64,000 nt of DNA from Rebecca billardiae RCC1528 (Eukaryota > Haptophyta): assembly GCA_965240325.2 (NCBI GenBank), contig OZ251247.1, positions 496,001-560,000 of the forward strand, given 5' to 3'. Positions within the stretch are counted from its first letter, which is position 1. Every line of letters begins with the position of its first letter. Position numbers and translations under genes: made by a program. Positions 49,492-61,607 of the stretch are shown piece by piece. The notes beneath the pieces were generated by a model, which saw only the letters and a list, made by a program, of their open reading frames with translations, did no database searches and was not told the origin of the DNA.

Positions 49492-52130
49492 CACTGAGTG
49501 CCGGAAAACTGCTCAGGGTGACGTTTTAAGTTGTCCGCACCACTAGTCGAATCATCGGACAATTCTGAAGCGGTGCGCCTAAATTCGGCGCACCATAGGC
49601 GCGTCGAATCGTGGCACAGACCTTGGTAGCAGGCCACACCTGAGCGCGCTGCGCGCGCCGACGCGCGCTCGGCGCGGGCAAAAAATCATGCGCCGTTGGC
49701 ATTACGCAGCCCCGCGCAGCGCTGTGCTCGAGCTCGGCGGCGGCGAAAGCGGGCGGGCGCACACGGCGGTGCCCGTGCGCGCTGCTCCGAGCGCAGCTGC
49801 GGCCACCCCGGCGGCATAACGCCGGTCGAGGGCACGAAAACCGATTTTTCGGGAAAATGCAGAGCAGCGGCGCCCGAGCGCGCCCGAGCTCGTCGCAGCA
49901 CAGTCTCCTGGTGGCTGCGCCCCGTGAAGCCACGCCACGCGGGGCGCTGGCGTGCGCGTGGCCTGCGCCCACCGTGCGCTGCCCGATCATGGCCGTCGAC
50001 CGCTCCGAGCGCCTCACCACGCGTGCTCGAGCCCACCGATACTGACGCCCGAGCACGGTGCCGGCAGCGCTCGCAGGTGGGCGTCGGAGAAAACACGCCG
50101 GCCGAACGAGCTTGAAGCGTCCGCCGCGATGCCAACGGCAGCGGACGACGTGCGCGCCACCTCGGCGCCAGTCGCCCAGCCCTTGCGCGGCGGTGCGGGC
50201 TCGCTCGTTCGCCGCCATCAGCTGCGCGCGCGCAGCCCGATCACTGCCCGCTGGTTCTGTTGTCGAGCAGCTGCGGCCTGCCACGCGCACTGCCGGACAT
50301 TGAGCCACAGCGCGAGCACGCGCCTCGTCTGGCACGCGCGAGCACTCAGCATCGTGCGTGGCCACCATGACGCGCCCATCTGCGCCAGCAGCGATGAGCA
50401 CGCCGCCGTTCAGCTCGCATCGGGCTCGCTCGCGACGCAGCAACGCGCGGCCGTAGCGGCAGCAGCGGCGCCGTCGAGCACGCGCAGCAAACAAATATGC
50501 AGCGCGGGCGAGTCGACGGTCTGGAAAATGCGCGATCACGCCACAGCAGGCTGGCAGAGCCCGCCCGAGCTGCAGCATGCCGTAGGTGCTGCCCCAAGCT
50601 CTCGACTGCCCGTAAGCGGCGGCATGTGCGGCGGCGCCGGCGGCGGCCATGCTGCCACGCCGTTGCGCGCCGCGGGGCGCCGTCGGCACCTCCGTGGTGA
50701 AGCGCACAGAGCTCGAGCCCACGGGGGCTGGCGACCGTCAAACCGACACCCCATGACGCGGGGCTGCGTGCGCCAGCTGCGCGCACTCCGTGGGCCCACC
50801 TAGCCCGCTCGAGCAGCTCGCCTTGGGTGCGCGCAGCGGCTCGAGCACACTGGTATGGGACGCCTGCCTGCGGTGCCGCCGAGCACATGCGGCCGACGGT
50901 CACTCAGCACGGGCGACTCGACGGCGGCGAGCAGGCGCGACGGCCTCGCCGCGCCGCGGAAAAGCCTGCCCGGGCTGCAGCACGCCGTAGGAGCAGCCCA
51001 GCGCCCTCCTCCGCCCTCCAGCTTCGGCGCGCGCAGCAGGCCCGGCGGCGGCCATGCTGGCGTGCCCAAGCATGAAGATGGGCGCGGCCGGCCGCGCCGT
51101 CGCAAAGCGCGCAGAACTCGAGCTCGGGGGGGCGGACGGCCGCCAAACTGGCGCGGCAGGACGTGGCACTGCGTGCGCCAGCTGCGCGCACCCGCTGCGC
51201 CCGCGTGGCCCGTGCGAGCGCCGCGCCTCGAGCACACGCAGCTGCTCGACACAGCCACGGCAGTGTGGCTTGTGCGCGTGCACGTGATCAGTCTCAGCTC
51301 TGAGGCGCGCGCTCAGGAGGGCTGCGGCCGGGCCGAGCGCGATCTGCGCGGACGGTACAGCCTGGCGGCTCATGCCAGCCAGCCCAAAGCCCGCTCCGCC
51401 ATCCGCGTCATGGCGCTCCAGCCTCTCGCGTGCTGCGCTGCAGCCGCGCTCGGCAAAGACGTCGCCCAGCCCGCCTTGCACGCGGCTGAGCAGTGGCAGC
51501 CAGGCGAAGCGTCGTCGCGGGCGAGGCTGCGCTGGGTGATGCGGCTCGGGTCGGTGGGCAAGTCGCACCCCGCCGTCGGTCGCCTCCACGCCTCAGGCTC
51601 GCTCGAGGTCAAAGACAACTGCGCGGCGCGGCGTTTGCGCGGGCGGGCCGCGGGCGTGGCGGGGTGTACGCGTGCAATGTCACAGCCTCCCACACAATTT
51701 CAGGAGGGTGAGACGCACCGCCAGCGGCACCCGCACACAATCCCACCCTGCGCGAGCCACCTGCCGTGTCGACTGAAGCATCAGGCTCGGGCGCAACCGC
51801 GGGCGGCGCATGCAAGAAGCTCGCGAAACGCACCGCGCGCGCCGTGAGGGCGAAAGGAGAGCACCCGTCAGGGCGGCGAGGAACTTGCCCAGCGCCACGC
51901 GGAAGACGACCCCAGCCCGCGTCGACGCATAGTCGGGCCCGCGAGCAGCCTCGTCGGTCTTCGCCGAGTAGATCGCGCCGCGAGCCGAGGCACCGCTCGT
52001 TTGAGGCTCCGTCCGCCGCGAAGTCGTCGCGGCTTCCACCCGAGTTCCACTGTCCGGCCGAGACCGGATTCGCTGACTCGAGCTGCGGACCGTCCGAAGC
52101 GTCACGGAAAATTCCAATCCTGCACTGTGC
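49492..52130. other. GC-rich interval without a confident gene
   Basis: The longest open frame (minus strand, 49526-50722, 398 codons) has no recognised domain and is Arg/Ala-rich. Part of it is similar to a second minus-strand frame at 50900-51589, as described in the next entry. I do not call it a gene. Confidence 0.35.
50520..51220 (-). repeat. Diverged tandem duplicate, ~400-bp period
   Basis: Two blocks (~50520-50820 and ~50930-51220) share a skeleton such as gagctgcagcatgccgtagg versus gggctgcagcacgccgtagg and tgcgtgcgccagctgcgcgc in both. On the minus strand the two read alike in one frame (MAAAGAAAHAAAYG versus MAAAGPAARAEAGG, then YGMLQLGRALP versus YGVLQPGQAFP). This hints that the ancestor may have been coding. 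Confidence 0.5.
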
Positions 52131-53298
<1,168 letters not shown>

Positions 53299-53358
53299 GT
53301 GCTGCCCGGTGAGAACGTGCTCCGATGATCATATAGTGTCTGTGCGCCGCGCCGGGCA
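53299..53358 (+). repeat. Flanking direct repeat, left copy
   Basis: gtgctgcccggtgagaacgt... to ...gccgggca recurs at 55389-55454 with small indels, on the other side of the two abutting elements at 53363-55356. Confidence 0.8.
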
Positions 53359-53362
53359 TAAC

Positions 53363-54010
53363 TCACTCGGTAGACCCACATGAGAGTAGATTGAGGTGGG
53401 GGCCGCGTTGATAAACGCGTGAGGTGACTAGGTCACACCCCCGAAGCCGTCCAGGATGCGACGCCGACCAGGAAGGACTCGCCGATGCATTCGAGCAACT
53501 ACGCCGACAGAAGCCGATGACCGCCTAGACGCCGAAGAGGAAGTACTCGATGGAGCGCGTAGACCGCAGGCGCTGGCAGCCGACGCCCCCCCCCCCCCCC
53601 CCCCCCCAACGCAAGTTTGGGCAGAGCGCGGCGCCGCAGGAGGCAGAGGCCTCGAGGGCCTCCACCCCCCCCCGACACCGCGCGCACCCAAGGCCATGCC
53701 CACCCAGCAACCAGCAGGGTGGGAGGGCAGGGAGAAACAACTCCCAGAGGAGGAGCAGCCACCAGCGCAGCGGTGACCAGAGCAGCCACGCCGGCCGCCG
53801 CGCCGCGGGTGCAGCCAGCGAGCGCGGCCGCACCCAGACGCGCATCGCTTGCCGAGCTGCTGAGCCAATCCAGGCCCGCGCCCAATCCGGGCCTGGCTCG
53901 GCTTGACGACCGGAAAACCTCCAGGCAGCCGGACCCTGGCTGCCAGCCCGCCCTCATGAGGGCTACCGGTGAGTTATACCCGCATAACCGAGCGGTTATA
54001 CAACCATAAC
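53363..54010. mobile_element. Short repeat-bounded element a
   Basis: It starts tcactcggtagacccacatg after a CATAAC (53357-53362) and ends ...caaccataac (CATAAC 54005-54010). The first ~305 bp and last 277 bp match element b, so this looks like an internal deletion derivative. It contains a run of 22 C (53586-53607) and, near the 3' end, the hairpin ataaccg-ag-cggttat. No protein is recognised. CATAAC at each boundary could be a target-site duplication or part of the ends. Confidence 0.6.
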
Positions 54011-54234
54011 TCACTCGGTAGACCCACATGAGAGTAGATTGAGGTGGGGGCCGCGTTGATAAACGCGTGAGGTGACTAGGTCACACCCCCGAAGCCGTCC
54101 AGGATGCGACGCCGACCAGGAAGGACTCGCCGATGCATTCGAGCAACTACGCCGACAGAAGCCGATGACCGCCTAGACGCCGAAGAGGAAGTACTCGATG
54201 GAGCACGTAGACCGCAGGCGCTGGCAGCCGACGC

Positions 54235-54265
<31 letters not shown>

Positions 54266-55356
54266 CGCAAGTTTGGGCAGAGCGCGGCGCCGCAGGAGGC
54301 AGAGGCCTCGAGGGCCTCCACCCAGAAGGAGGTGTGGAATGCCACACCCCGCAGGGGTGGTGGCCGGGGGCCCGAAGAGGCCGAGGCCGCCGAAGGGGTA
54401 GCGCGAGGACCGAAGGCGGCAGAGGCCCAGAGGGGCTCCCCGCAGGGTTGTATGAGTAAGGACGATCCAGACGGCATGCGACAGTGGGCACGAAGACATG
54501 CGCGGCGGCGGCGGCGCAGGCGGGAAGCAGGCGCGAGACACGCACGCGTAGCGTCAGATAAGGTAGCAGGTCGCATCCCACACACAGCAGTGCACGGCAG
54601 ACTGCAGAGAAGGCGGCAGAGAAGGAGAGAGCAGCACCCACCCGCCAGGCGATGAAGGCAAGCGAGACTGTGAAGCGTGAGAAGATTGCAGACGGGGACG
54701 CCTGGGAGCGGTTCCCAGGCGCCCCCATCGAAAGCAGAGCATGAGAAGATTGCAGACGGGGACGCCTCGAAGCGGTTCCGAGGCGCCCCCATCGAAAGCA
54801 GAGCATGAGAAGATTGCAGACGGGGACGCCTCGAAGCGGTTCCGAGGCACCGCCATCGAAAGCAGAGCATGAGAAGATAGATTGCAGACGGGGACGCCTC
54901 GAAGCGGTTCCGAGGCGCCCCCATCGAAAGCAGATAGAGCATGAGAAGATTGCAGACGGGGACGCCTCGAAGCGGCTCCGAGGCGCCCCCATCGAAAGCA
55001 GAGAGCAAGCAGGGCAGGTGCACGAGTGGAGAGAGCGAGGGCTGAGGGCGGCCTACCGCCGACGCACACGCACCTGGAAGAAACAACTCCCAGAGGAGGA
55101 GCAGCCACCAGCGCAGCGGTGACCAGAGCAGCCACGCCGGCCGCCGCGCCGCGGGTGCAGCCAGCGAGCGCGGCCGCACCCAGACGCGCATCGCTTGCCG
55201 AGCTGCTGAGCCAATCCAGGCCCGCGCCCAATCCGGGCCTGGCTCGGCTTGACGACCGGAAAACCTCCAGGCAGCCGGACCCTGGCTGCCAGCCCGCCCT
55301 CATGAGGGCTACCGGTGAGTTATACCCGCATAACCGAGCGGTTATACAACCATAAC
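54011..55356. mobile_element. Repeat-bounded element b, abutting element a
   Basis: Same 5' segment (from 54011, with a 30-C run at 54234-54263) and same 277-bp 3' segment (55080-55356) as element a, closing again at CATAAC (55351-55356). The interior includes a five-unit hairpin minisatellite and the frame MSKDDPDGMRQWARRHARRR, which is too basic and short to assign. It is head to tail with element a, repeating the arrangement seen at 23205-31272. Confidence 0.6.
54679..55004. repeat. 64-bp hairpin minisatellite, five units
   Basis: Units begin gagaagattgcag at 54679, 54743, 54807, 54871 (with a 4-bp atag insert) and 54943. Each carries a stem-loop around gcggtt. Units 2-4 use gcctcg...cgaggc, unit 5 has gcggct in the loop, and unit 1 uses gcctgggag...cccaggc, with both sides of the stem changed together. 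Confidence 0.9.
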
Positions 55357-58052
55357 CCCCGGCCGCGGTGCCACTATTCGATCGTGCAGTGCTGCCCGGT
55401 GAGAACGTGCTCTGATAATCATAATAGCAGTCTGCGTCTGTGCGCCGCCGGGCACCGCCACTTTTCCCGTGCAGTGTCGAGCTAGTGGTTTTCAGATCCG
55501 TGCGCCCACGTAGTGCGCTGGCGTCGGGGCTCCGCGCGACGGCCGCGGCTGAGGCACCCATAATAAGCTGTAGCGGGCTCATCCGATTCGATCCTCACTC
55601 ATCGGAGTCACTTCGATCTTCCGTTTCAATCACCATGCATGCCGTAGTCGTACAGTCGTGTATATTCCTGACAGGCTCATCAGCGCCTGCGGCCCTACGG
55701 TTGTGAATAGTACAGTGTAGTACTGGGGCAGGGCACCCGGCGCGGAGTGACTCGGCGCATGTGCCGTGACCGGCGGCGGCCCGCGGCGTCACGGCGTGCC
55801 TCACCCGGCGCGCGTGCCGACCGGCGGCGGCCCGCGGCTCACGGCGTGCCTCGCATGGCATCAGATTCAGACAGCAGCAGACTAAATACGGTGACTCTGC
55901 TGCAGTGTAAGGCGGTTCTCCGCCACGCTGATCGAGTGATTGAGCACTTGCTTGCTTCCCGGCGAGCGGCGCGGGCGGCGGCGACGGGATCATAGTCACA
56001 TCACAGTGTCTAGTGTCAGCAGCTATACTGACGATTACTATCGTCTCGTCATACTGTAGTACGCAGCTCGTCAGTCAACGCCTGCTGGCGGCTCGTCAGT
56101 CGACGCCTGCTGGCGGCGCTCACCACGACTCACACCAGGCTTATCCGACGATTGGCATCAGCATAGTAGATCAATCATGCAGCGTCGGAGTTCGTCACTA
56201 CGTCGACGCGGCCGGGGACCCGGACAGCCGCCATAACTACATTGTTGTTAGACTTACTCGGCGGAGTCGTCGGAGACTAAAGTTACGGCCGGACGCACTC
56301 ATCAGTGTCCGGATCAATTGACGACATCCGACCATATCAACGGCGCGGGCAGCACGGTCTGAGTAAAGTCTACTAGAGTAAAGAGGTAGTCATCAGTCAG
56401 CAGCCTCGGACGGCACGACGCAGTAGACGGCCACGGGGACGCCGCGGCCGCGCTGATGCTGCAAGTAGCGTATATGTGATGATGTAGAAAACGAGCCGTC
56501 GCGCGCTCGTCAAAAGTCCGAGGGCGAGGCCACCGCGCCCGCGGGACCTGCGTCGACCGCAGATCAGGTGTCGTCGGACAGCTGACTGACGGCGGCGGCG
56601 TGGCCGGCGCAGGCGTCGCCCGGCCGCGGCCTTGGCCCGCGCAGTCATTGACGGCACTCGGTCCCGTGGCATCCGAAGGCAGTGTCACAGACCATGATGG
56701 CGGCATACATCCGCGAGTCACACCCGCGGCCCGCCGCCGTCCGCGTCCGCGCGCCGATGATGGCGGTCTGGCCGCGCGCGACACGGTCGTTCTTCTCCGG
56801 CGGATCCCAATCATGCTGCGGTGGAGGCGGCGACGGAGGCGGTTCGACGCCGCGTCTGCCAGCGTGGAAGCGCGGGGCGGCGCTGCGGCAGAATGTGGCT
56901 GCGCCACTCCAGCTGCCGCCTAATGCGGCGTGGATATGCACGCGCGCTCCTCATGTGCGCAGTCGCGGGTGAGGCTCACCGCCGAGCCGGGTAAGCACCC
57001 TCCGCCTACTTGACTGTCGGCCTGTCGACATGCTCTGCACGAGGACCCCGCGCCTTGCGCGCAGATGGCCAGCAGGCACACCGTTCCATCACCGATCACG
57101 GCGCCGCTGCTTGAGCGGCGAGCGCGAGCGACCGACAGCGCCGGCGCGCCGGGCCTGCGCCGTTCTGATGCCGCATGCAGCGCATGCGCTGCCACCAGCG
57201 AGGCCGTGGCGGGCTGCGATTGCCGCGCTCCAGCCGCCGCTGCACGCGGCACGGATGGCACAGCACGTGCCTCCACATAGTGCTCGTGGCTGACGGTATA
57301 GCCGCCTCTTCGGCCTGTGGCGTCGGCGTCCTCAAGTCCGCCTGCCGCAGTCGGCCTGCAGCAGCGGGCAGCGGACGAGAGGGTGTGGTGCAGCGCAGCG
57401 GTGACCGAGACGGAGAGGGCCACGCAGCCGGGCGCAGATAAGCATGGGTTGGACGCTCCCTTCGCCACGCTCATGAACGACGACCTGCAACATCCCGCTG
57501 GCACTCAACGCCATCGAGGAAGCGTGAGCGCTCTCGTCTGACGAAATCGCGCAAAAGTGTTCCTCTGATACGCCGGACTCGTCGTCGCCCCCCGGCCTCC
57601 TCCCTGCAGGATCATAGGGCTTTGGACGTGTGTGCCTTTGGCCTCGGCTGCTTCGCTGACATGAGTCAGTGCTTTCGCGAGACTCTGATTCCAATCTGCT
57701 CAGTTTTCATTGTCTTTCATGGGACTTTACTCAAAATGTGGGTGACATGATTCACTCGTTTCGGCCAATGGGAGCACTGCTTTCGTGATTTTCGAGAGCC
57801 TCCCTTTTTCGCGAACACTCGTTTATTCGCCCCACAAGAAATTAACGCAATGCGATCGACGTGTCGAGTCGTCATCGCGAGACGCGGGTGCGGGTGGCCA
57901 CCGTCCGGCTACGTACGCTGCCAGCGAGCTGGGCTAGGCGGCGGGAGAGGCGGCGGGCGCGCGACTGCCGGCCTGCCGCATGCCCCTCGCCCTGCGACGC
58001 GCGCCGGCGCACGTGCCGCCGGTGGAGACTCAGACTCTGACTTGAGTCAGAC
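55356..58052. other. 2.7-kb interval without a supported gene
   Basis: Contains the right copy of the flanking repeat (55389-55454), a ~45-bp tandem duplication (gaccggcggcggcccgcggc at ~55768 and ~55818) and a ~27-bp one near 56068-56120 (cgcctgctggcgg twice). No ORF has a recognisable domain. The 57540-57845 stretch is AT-richer and may be the 3' flank of an unseen gene or plain spacer. Confidence 0.4.
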
Positions 58053-59102
58053 TCAGACAGGCACGCCCTCCACCACTGGCATGGGTTGACCCGGGTGGAT
58101 CGGCACGCCCACCGCCACAGCGGGCGTGCCGTGCTCCGGGTGCACCGGCCCCTTGGCGCGGGGGCCGAGGAAGGTGAGCGCGAGCGCCGAGTCGCGTGCG
58201 CACAGGTGCAGGTGCGCGCCTGACTCTGGTGTGTCCGACCAGCCGAGCACAAGCTGTGGGCAGCCGCGGGGCGAGAAGGTCATGTCCGTGTTGAGCTGCC
58301 AGACGTGCGGGTAGGGCGCGCCCGTCCAGTTGGAGAAGTGGCAGCGCGTGCCCGGCCGCCTGCCCATGTACCAGTCGTCCAGCCCGTACCCCAAAGTAGA
58401 GTGCCCCCCAACAACAATCAGGTGAGAGCGCGCGTCCAGCTCGACGTCAATGGCCTGCGCGGCGGGGACGAGGGTTGCGTGCATGGCCTTGTGGGACATG
58501 GTGGCGTCGACGTTGGTCGGGTGCAGGGCGAGGCCGCGGCCGCGGAACCGGCCGTCGAGGGCGAGCTTGAACGGCGGCCGCGCAGCGCTCGGTGCGCCGC
58601 GCGCGAAGCAGAGTCGCTGCGCGTCGCCCGCGGCGACCAGGTGGAGCCGCGCGCCCCAGCGCGGGATGGGCCCCCAGCCGAGGACGACGGCAGGGTCCCC
58701 GCGCGGCGAGATGGTCATGTCCTTCTCGTTGAGCTGCCACGCGTGGCAGCCCTCCACGTGCCAGTTGGAGAAGTGGCACCGCGTGCCGGGGGTGCGCTTC
58801 GCGAACCAATTGTCCAGCTGGAACCCGAGGGTGTGGTGGCCGGCGACGACGACGCAGCCGCCATCCGCCGCGAACGCCACCTCGATGGCCTCCTCGGCGC
58901 GGCCGAGGCAGACGTGGAAGGCGCGGTGCGTGTGCAGCGCGTTCACCTCGCCGTCCGCGAGCTTGAGCCCCGCGCCTGCGATCGAGCTCGGGGCTTCGAC
59001 CACGAGCCGCAGGCGGCGCTCCCTGGGCGTCCACGCGTCCGGCCGCATCTCGTCGAAGAAGCCGGACGCCGCCGGCGCGTGCGCACTTGGGCCGCACCCC
59101 AT
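58053..59102 (-). CDS. Duplicated beta-trefoil-like protein with dual-acylation N-terminus
   Basis: Intronless, 349 residues, ATG at 59102. The N-terminus MGCGPSAH fits N-myristoylation (Gly2, Ser6) plus palmitoylation (Cys3), so membrane attachment is likely. The body is two similar halves of ~120 residues. Half one has HTLGFQLDNWFAKRTPGTRC, HAWQLNEKDMTISP and VLGWGPIP; half two has STLGYGLDDWYMGRRPGTRC, HVWQLNTDMTFSP and VLGWSDTP. The W-x-LN-x-D/K-M-T-x-SP motif with a following VLG and LHL resembles beta-trefoil repeats of lectin or actin-crosslinking type. This family assignment is tentative. The C-terminal ~30 residues are Pro/Val-rich. It lies alone between a repeat region and RCC1 genes. 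Confidence 0.75.
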   Translation of the reverse strand: MGCGPSAHAPAASGFFDEMRPDAWTPRERRLRLVVEAPSSIAGAGLKLADGEVNALHTHRAFHVCLGRAEEAIEVAFAADGGCVVVAGHHTLGFQLDNWFAKRTPGTRCHFSNWHVEGCHAWQLNEKDMTISPRGDPAVVLGWGPIPRWGARLHLVAAGDAQRLCFARGAPSAARPPFKLALDGRFRGRGLALHPTNVDATMSHKAMHATLVPAAQAIDVELDARSHLIVVGGHSTLGYGLDDWYMGRRPGTRCHFSNWTGAPYPHVWQLNTDMTFSPRGCPQLVLGWSDTPESGAHLHLCARDSALALTFLGPRAKGPVHPEHGTPAVAVGVPIHPGQPMPVVEGVPV

Positions 59103-59361
59103 GGGCTGACCGGCGTCCAGCTGCTACTGCTCCTCGACGGCGTCCACCGCTATGGCGGCCGGCCTCGCTCGTCGCTCGTCGCGCCGCCGCCGCGGCTCCT
59201 GATCAAGAGCAGCTAAAGCCGAGCAAGGGAGGGCGCCGGAGGGGGCCCGCCCATCAAAGGCTGTTCATGAGCTGGTCCGGGCTGGGAGTTCGGGAGACGG
59301 GAGTTGGGAGCCGGACAGGCCAACCGTCGCCGTGCGTCCTTGGTCAGAGCGCGCAGCAAGG

Positions 59362-60840
59362 ATGGCTCAACGCGAGGGCTCCGTGGCGTGCTCGGTGGCG
59401 TCGGCGCCGCGGCTGGCCGAGCTGCCCGCCGAGGTGATCGAGCGCATCCTGCTCTTGGTTGGCCGCCCGCGTGACATCGCTGCTGCTAACGCTGCCTCGC
59501 GCCTCTTCCGTGGCGCGCCCGGCGGCCGCTCGCCGGTCGAGCACGCGCTGCGCGAGCGCGCTCGTGCTCGCGGGCACGCGCGCGCGCTGCCAACCGAGCT
59601 GCCGGCGGGCGTGCGCAGCTGGACGGAGGAGCTCTTGGCGCGCGAGAGCGTGCTCGTACTTGCGAGTGAGCACGCGTCTCCTGTGGCGGCTGGCGACTGC
59701 TTCAGCGCGTTTGTGGACGCGGAGGGCGGGCTGCACATGTGCGGCGAGGAGGAGGAGGTGGACGACGACGGGCACAAGACGGGCGCGTACGTCCCGCCCA
59801 TAGCGACCAGCCACTCGGATCTGACGGCAATGCGTGTGCCCACAAGCGTGGCCTCGCTCGCCGCGGTGCGCGTGCGCTCTGTGGCCGCTGGCACTGACCA
59901 CCTGCTCGCACTGACCGACGCCGGCACCGTGTACGGCTGCGGCTACAACGACTTCGGCCAGCTCGGGCTGGGTGACGACGACGAGAGGCGTGCATTCGCG
60001 CACGTTCAGGCGCTCGCGGGCGAGATCAGTGTGGCCATCACGGCTGGCTATCGCCACAGCCTCGCGCTCACCGCCGCTGGGTGTGCGTACAGCTGGGGCT
60101 GCAACGATGGCGGCCAGCTCGGCCACGGCGACACGAAGGAGCGGTGGGAGCCGACGCGCATCGAGGCGCTGGATGGCGTGCGCGTTGGAGGGGTGGGCGC
60201 AGGAGGCGATCGCACGCTGCTTCTCACCGCGCGAGGCGCCGTGTACTCTTTCGGCGGAGCCTCGGCCGGCATGCTTGGCCACGACGACGAGGAGGATCAG
60301 CTCACGCCGAGGCGCATCGAGGCGCTCGCGGGCGTGCGCGCCGTGCACGTGAGCGCTGGCTACGAGCACAGCCTGGTGGTAGACGCAGCGGGCGCTTCGT
60401 ACTCGTTTGGCGGGGGCAGTCATGGTCAGCTTGGACGGGACGAACGGCGCTGCCGTGTCCCCGCGCGCATCGAGGCCCTTGCATGCGTGCGCGCCGTCCG
60501 CGCGTGCGCTGGCTCCTACAGCAGCGCTGTGCTGGGCGCGGATGGCAGCGTGCACACGTTCGGGAACAACTGGCACGGCCAGCTGGGGCACCCGGGCTCT
60601 CGCAAGCTGCAGCTGCCCATGCGTGTGCACGCGCTCGCGCATGAGCGCGTGTTCTGCTACGCCGTGGGCCGCACCCACTCGCTGTTTGCGAGTGCGGACG
60701 GCGCAGCGTACTCGTGCGGCAAGCAGTCGGCCGCGCTCGGCCACGGCGTGAGCGAGGCTACTGCTGAGGCTGGGTCGCTGCGGTCGCCCACGCGCATCCA
60801 GCAGCTGCTGCGCGTGGGCGCACGGCCGGCCTCGGGCTGA
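59362..60840 (+). CDS. F-box-like / seven-blade RCC1 protein
   Basis: Intronless, 492 residues from the ATG at 59362 (MAQREGSVAC); the ten in-frame codons upstream begin with GTG. F-box-like LAELPAEVIERILLLVGR at ~19-50, then SRLFRGAPGGRS and HALRERARARG. Acidic loop EEEEVDDDGHKTG in blade 1. Blades: YGCGYNDFGQLGLGDD, YSWGCNDGGQLGHGD, YSFGGASAGMLGHDD, YSFGGGSHGQLGRDE, HTFGNNWHGQLGHPG and YSCGKQSAALGHG. Blade 7 carries VFCYAVGRTHSLFASADG, nearly the same as the next gene. The gene and its ~270-bp 3' flank are duplicated at 61608-63372. Confidence 0.88.
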   Translation: MAQREGSVACSVASAPRLAELPAEVIERILLLVGRPRDIAAANAASRLFRGAPGGRSPVEHALRERARARGHARALPTELPAGVRSWTEELLARESVLVLASEHASPVAAGDCFSAFVDAEGGLHMCGEEEEVDDDGHKTGAYVPPIATSHSDLTAMRVPTSVASLAAVRVRSVAAGTDHLLALTDAGTVYGCGYNDFGQLGLGDDDERRAFAHVQALAGEISVAITAGYRHSLALTAAGCAYSWGCNDGGQLGHGDTKERWEPTRIEALDGVRVGGVGAGGDRTLLLTARGAVYSFGGASAGMLGHDDEEDQLTPRRIEALAGVRAVHVSAGYEHSLVVDAAGASYSFGGGSHGQLGRDERRCRVPARIEALACVRAVRACAGSYSSAVLGADGSVHTFGNNWHGQLGHPGSRKLQLPMRVHALAHERVFCYAVGRTHSLFASADGAAYSCGKQSAALGHGVSEATAEAGSLRSPTRIQQLLRVGARPASG

Positions 60841-61607
60841 GCATGGCTGGGTGATGTCGGCACCGTTCTGAGGCCGTGGCGCGGGGAGCACGGGTGTGTG
60901 GCTGTCACTGTGATGGGTGCACGCGGGTCATAACTCATATCCGATGCCAACCAGACGCCGACGCCGACGCCTCACGCATGTGCGTCACGACTGGCGACAA
61001 CCGCCGACAGCAGCCGGACGTGGACGACATTGAGGCGTGTCGAGCGCGCGACGATCTGCGATGCAGCATGGGCGCCGGTGCATAGCATGTTTCCGCACTC
61101 GTAAGTCGTAGGTGCCCCAATCCGATGAGACAAGGCCGTCGTGCCACCGGGGCGTGGATTTCGGTTTGCCCGAGACCGGCCAACTGTAAAGCACAGTGCC
61201 TGCTGTACAGTAGTTACGACATGATGCATCAGTATAGCGTCGTACTACGACTACTGCCTTGCGCACGTTAAAACAAATAATATAATAAACAAATAAACTG
61301 TACGGTAGTGTGTACAGCAAAACTGTACTACGATACTGATGCCGCTACTACTCAGATCATGAGTCGATCTTCGTCGCCCCTTACAGGTGGATACGGGCTA
61401 ACTGGACACAGGGGCTATCTGGACACTCAGCGGGCGGCGGCCCTTGCTGTGGCGGAACTCCAGGGACCCCCTGAAGTCCGTCCCTGGCGCCCCTTCGACC
61501 CCAATGCTCCCAGGGAGGCCTCCGCGTGAGTTAGTTGGGTCGGCCACTGTCCAGATCACCCGTATCCACCTTGAACCTGTAGTGTGGCGGCGAAAGCGAG
61601 CACGAGG
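60841..61607. other. Intergenic region with duplicated 3' flank and AT-rich stretch
   Basis: 60841-61110 matches the flank of the next gene (63098-63372). 61265-61300 is AT-rich (aaataatataataaac) and may hold polyadenylation signals or promoter elements. No gene is seen. Confidence 0.5.

Noticed and set aside
54679-55004. CRISPR-like array
   Set aside because: The whole 64-bp unit is repeated with no variable spacers, and the host is eukaryotic.
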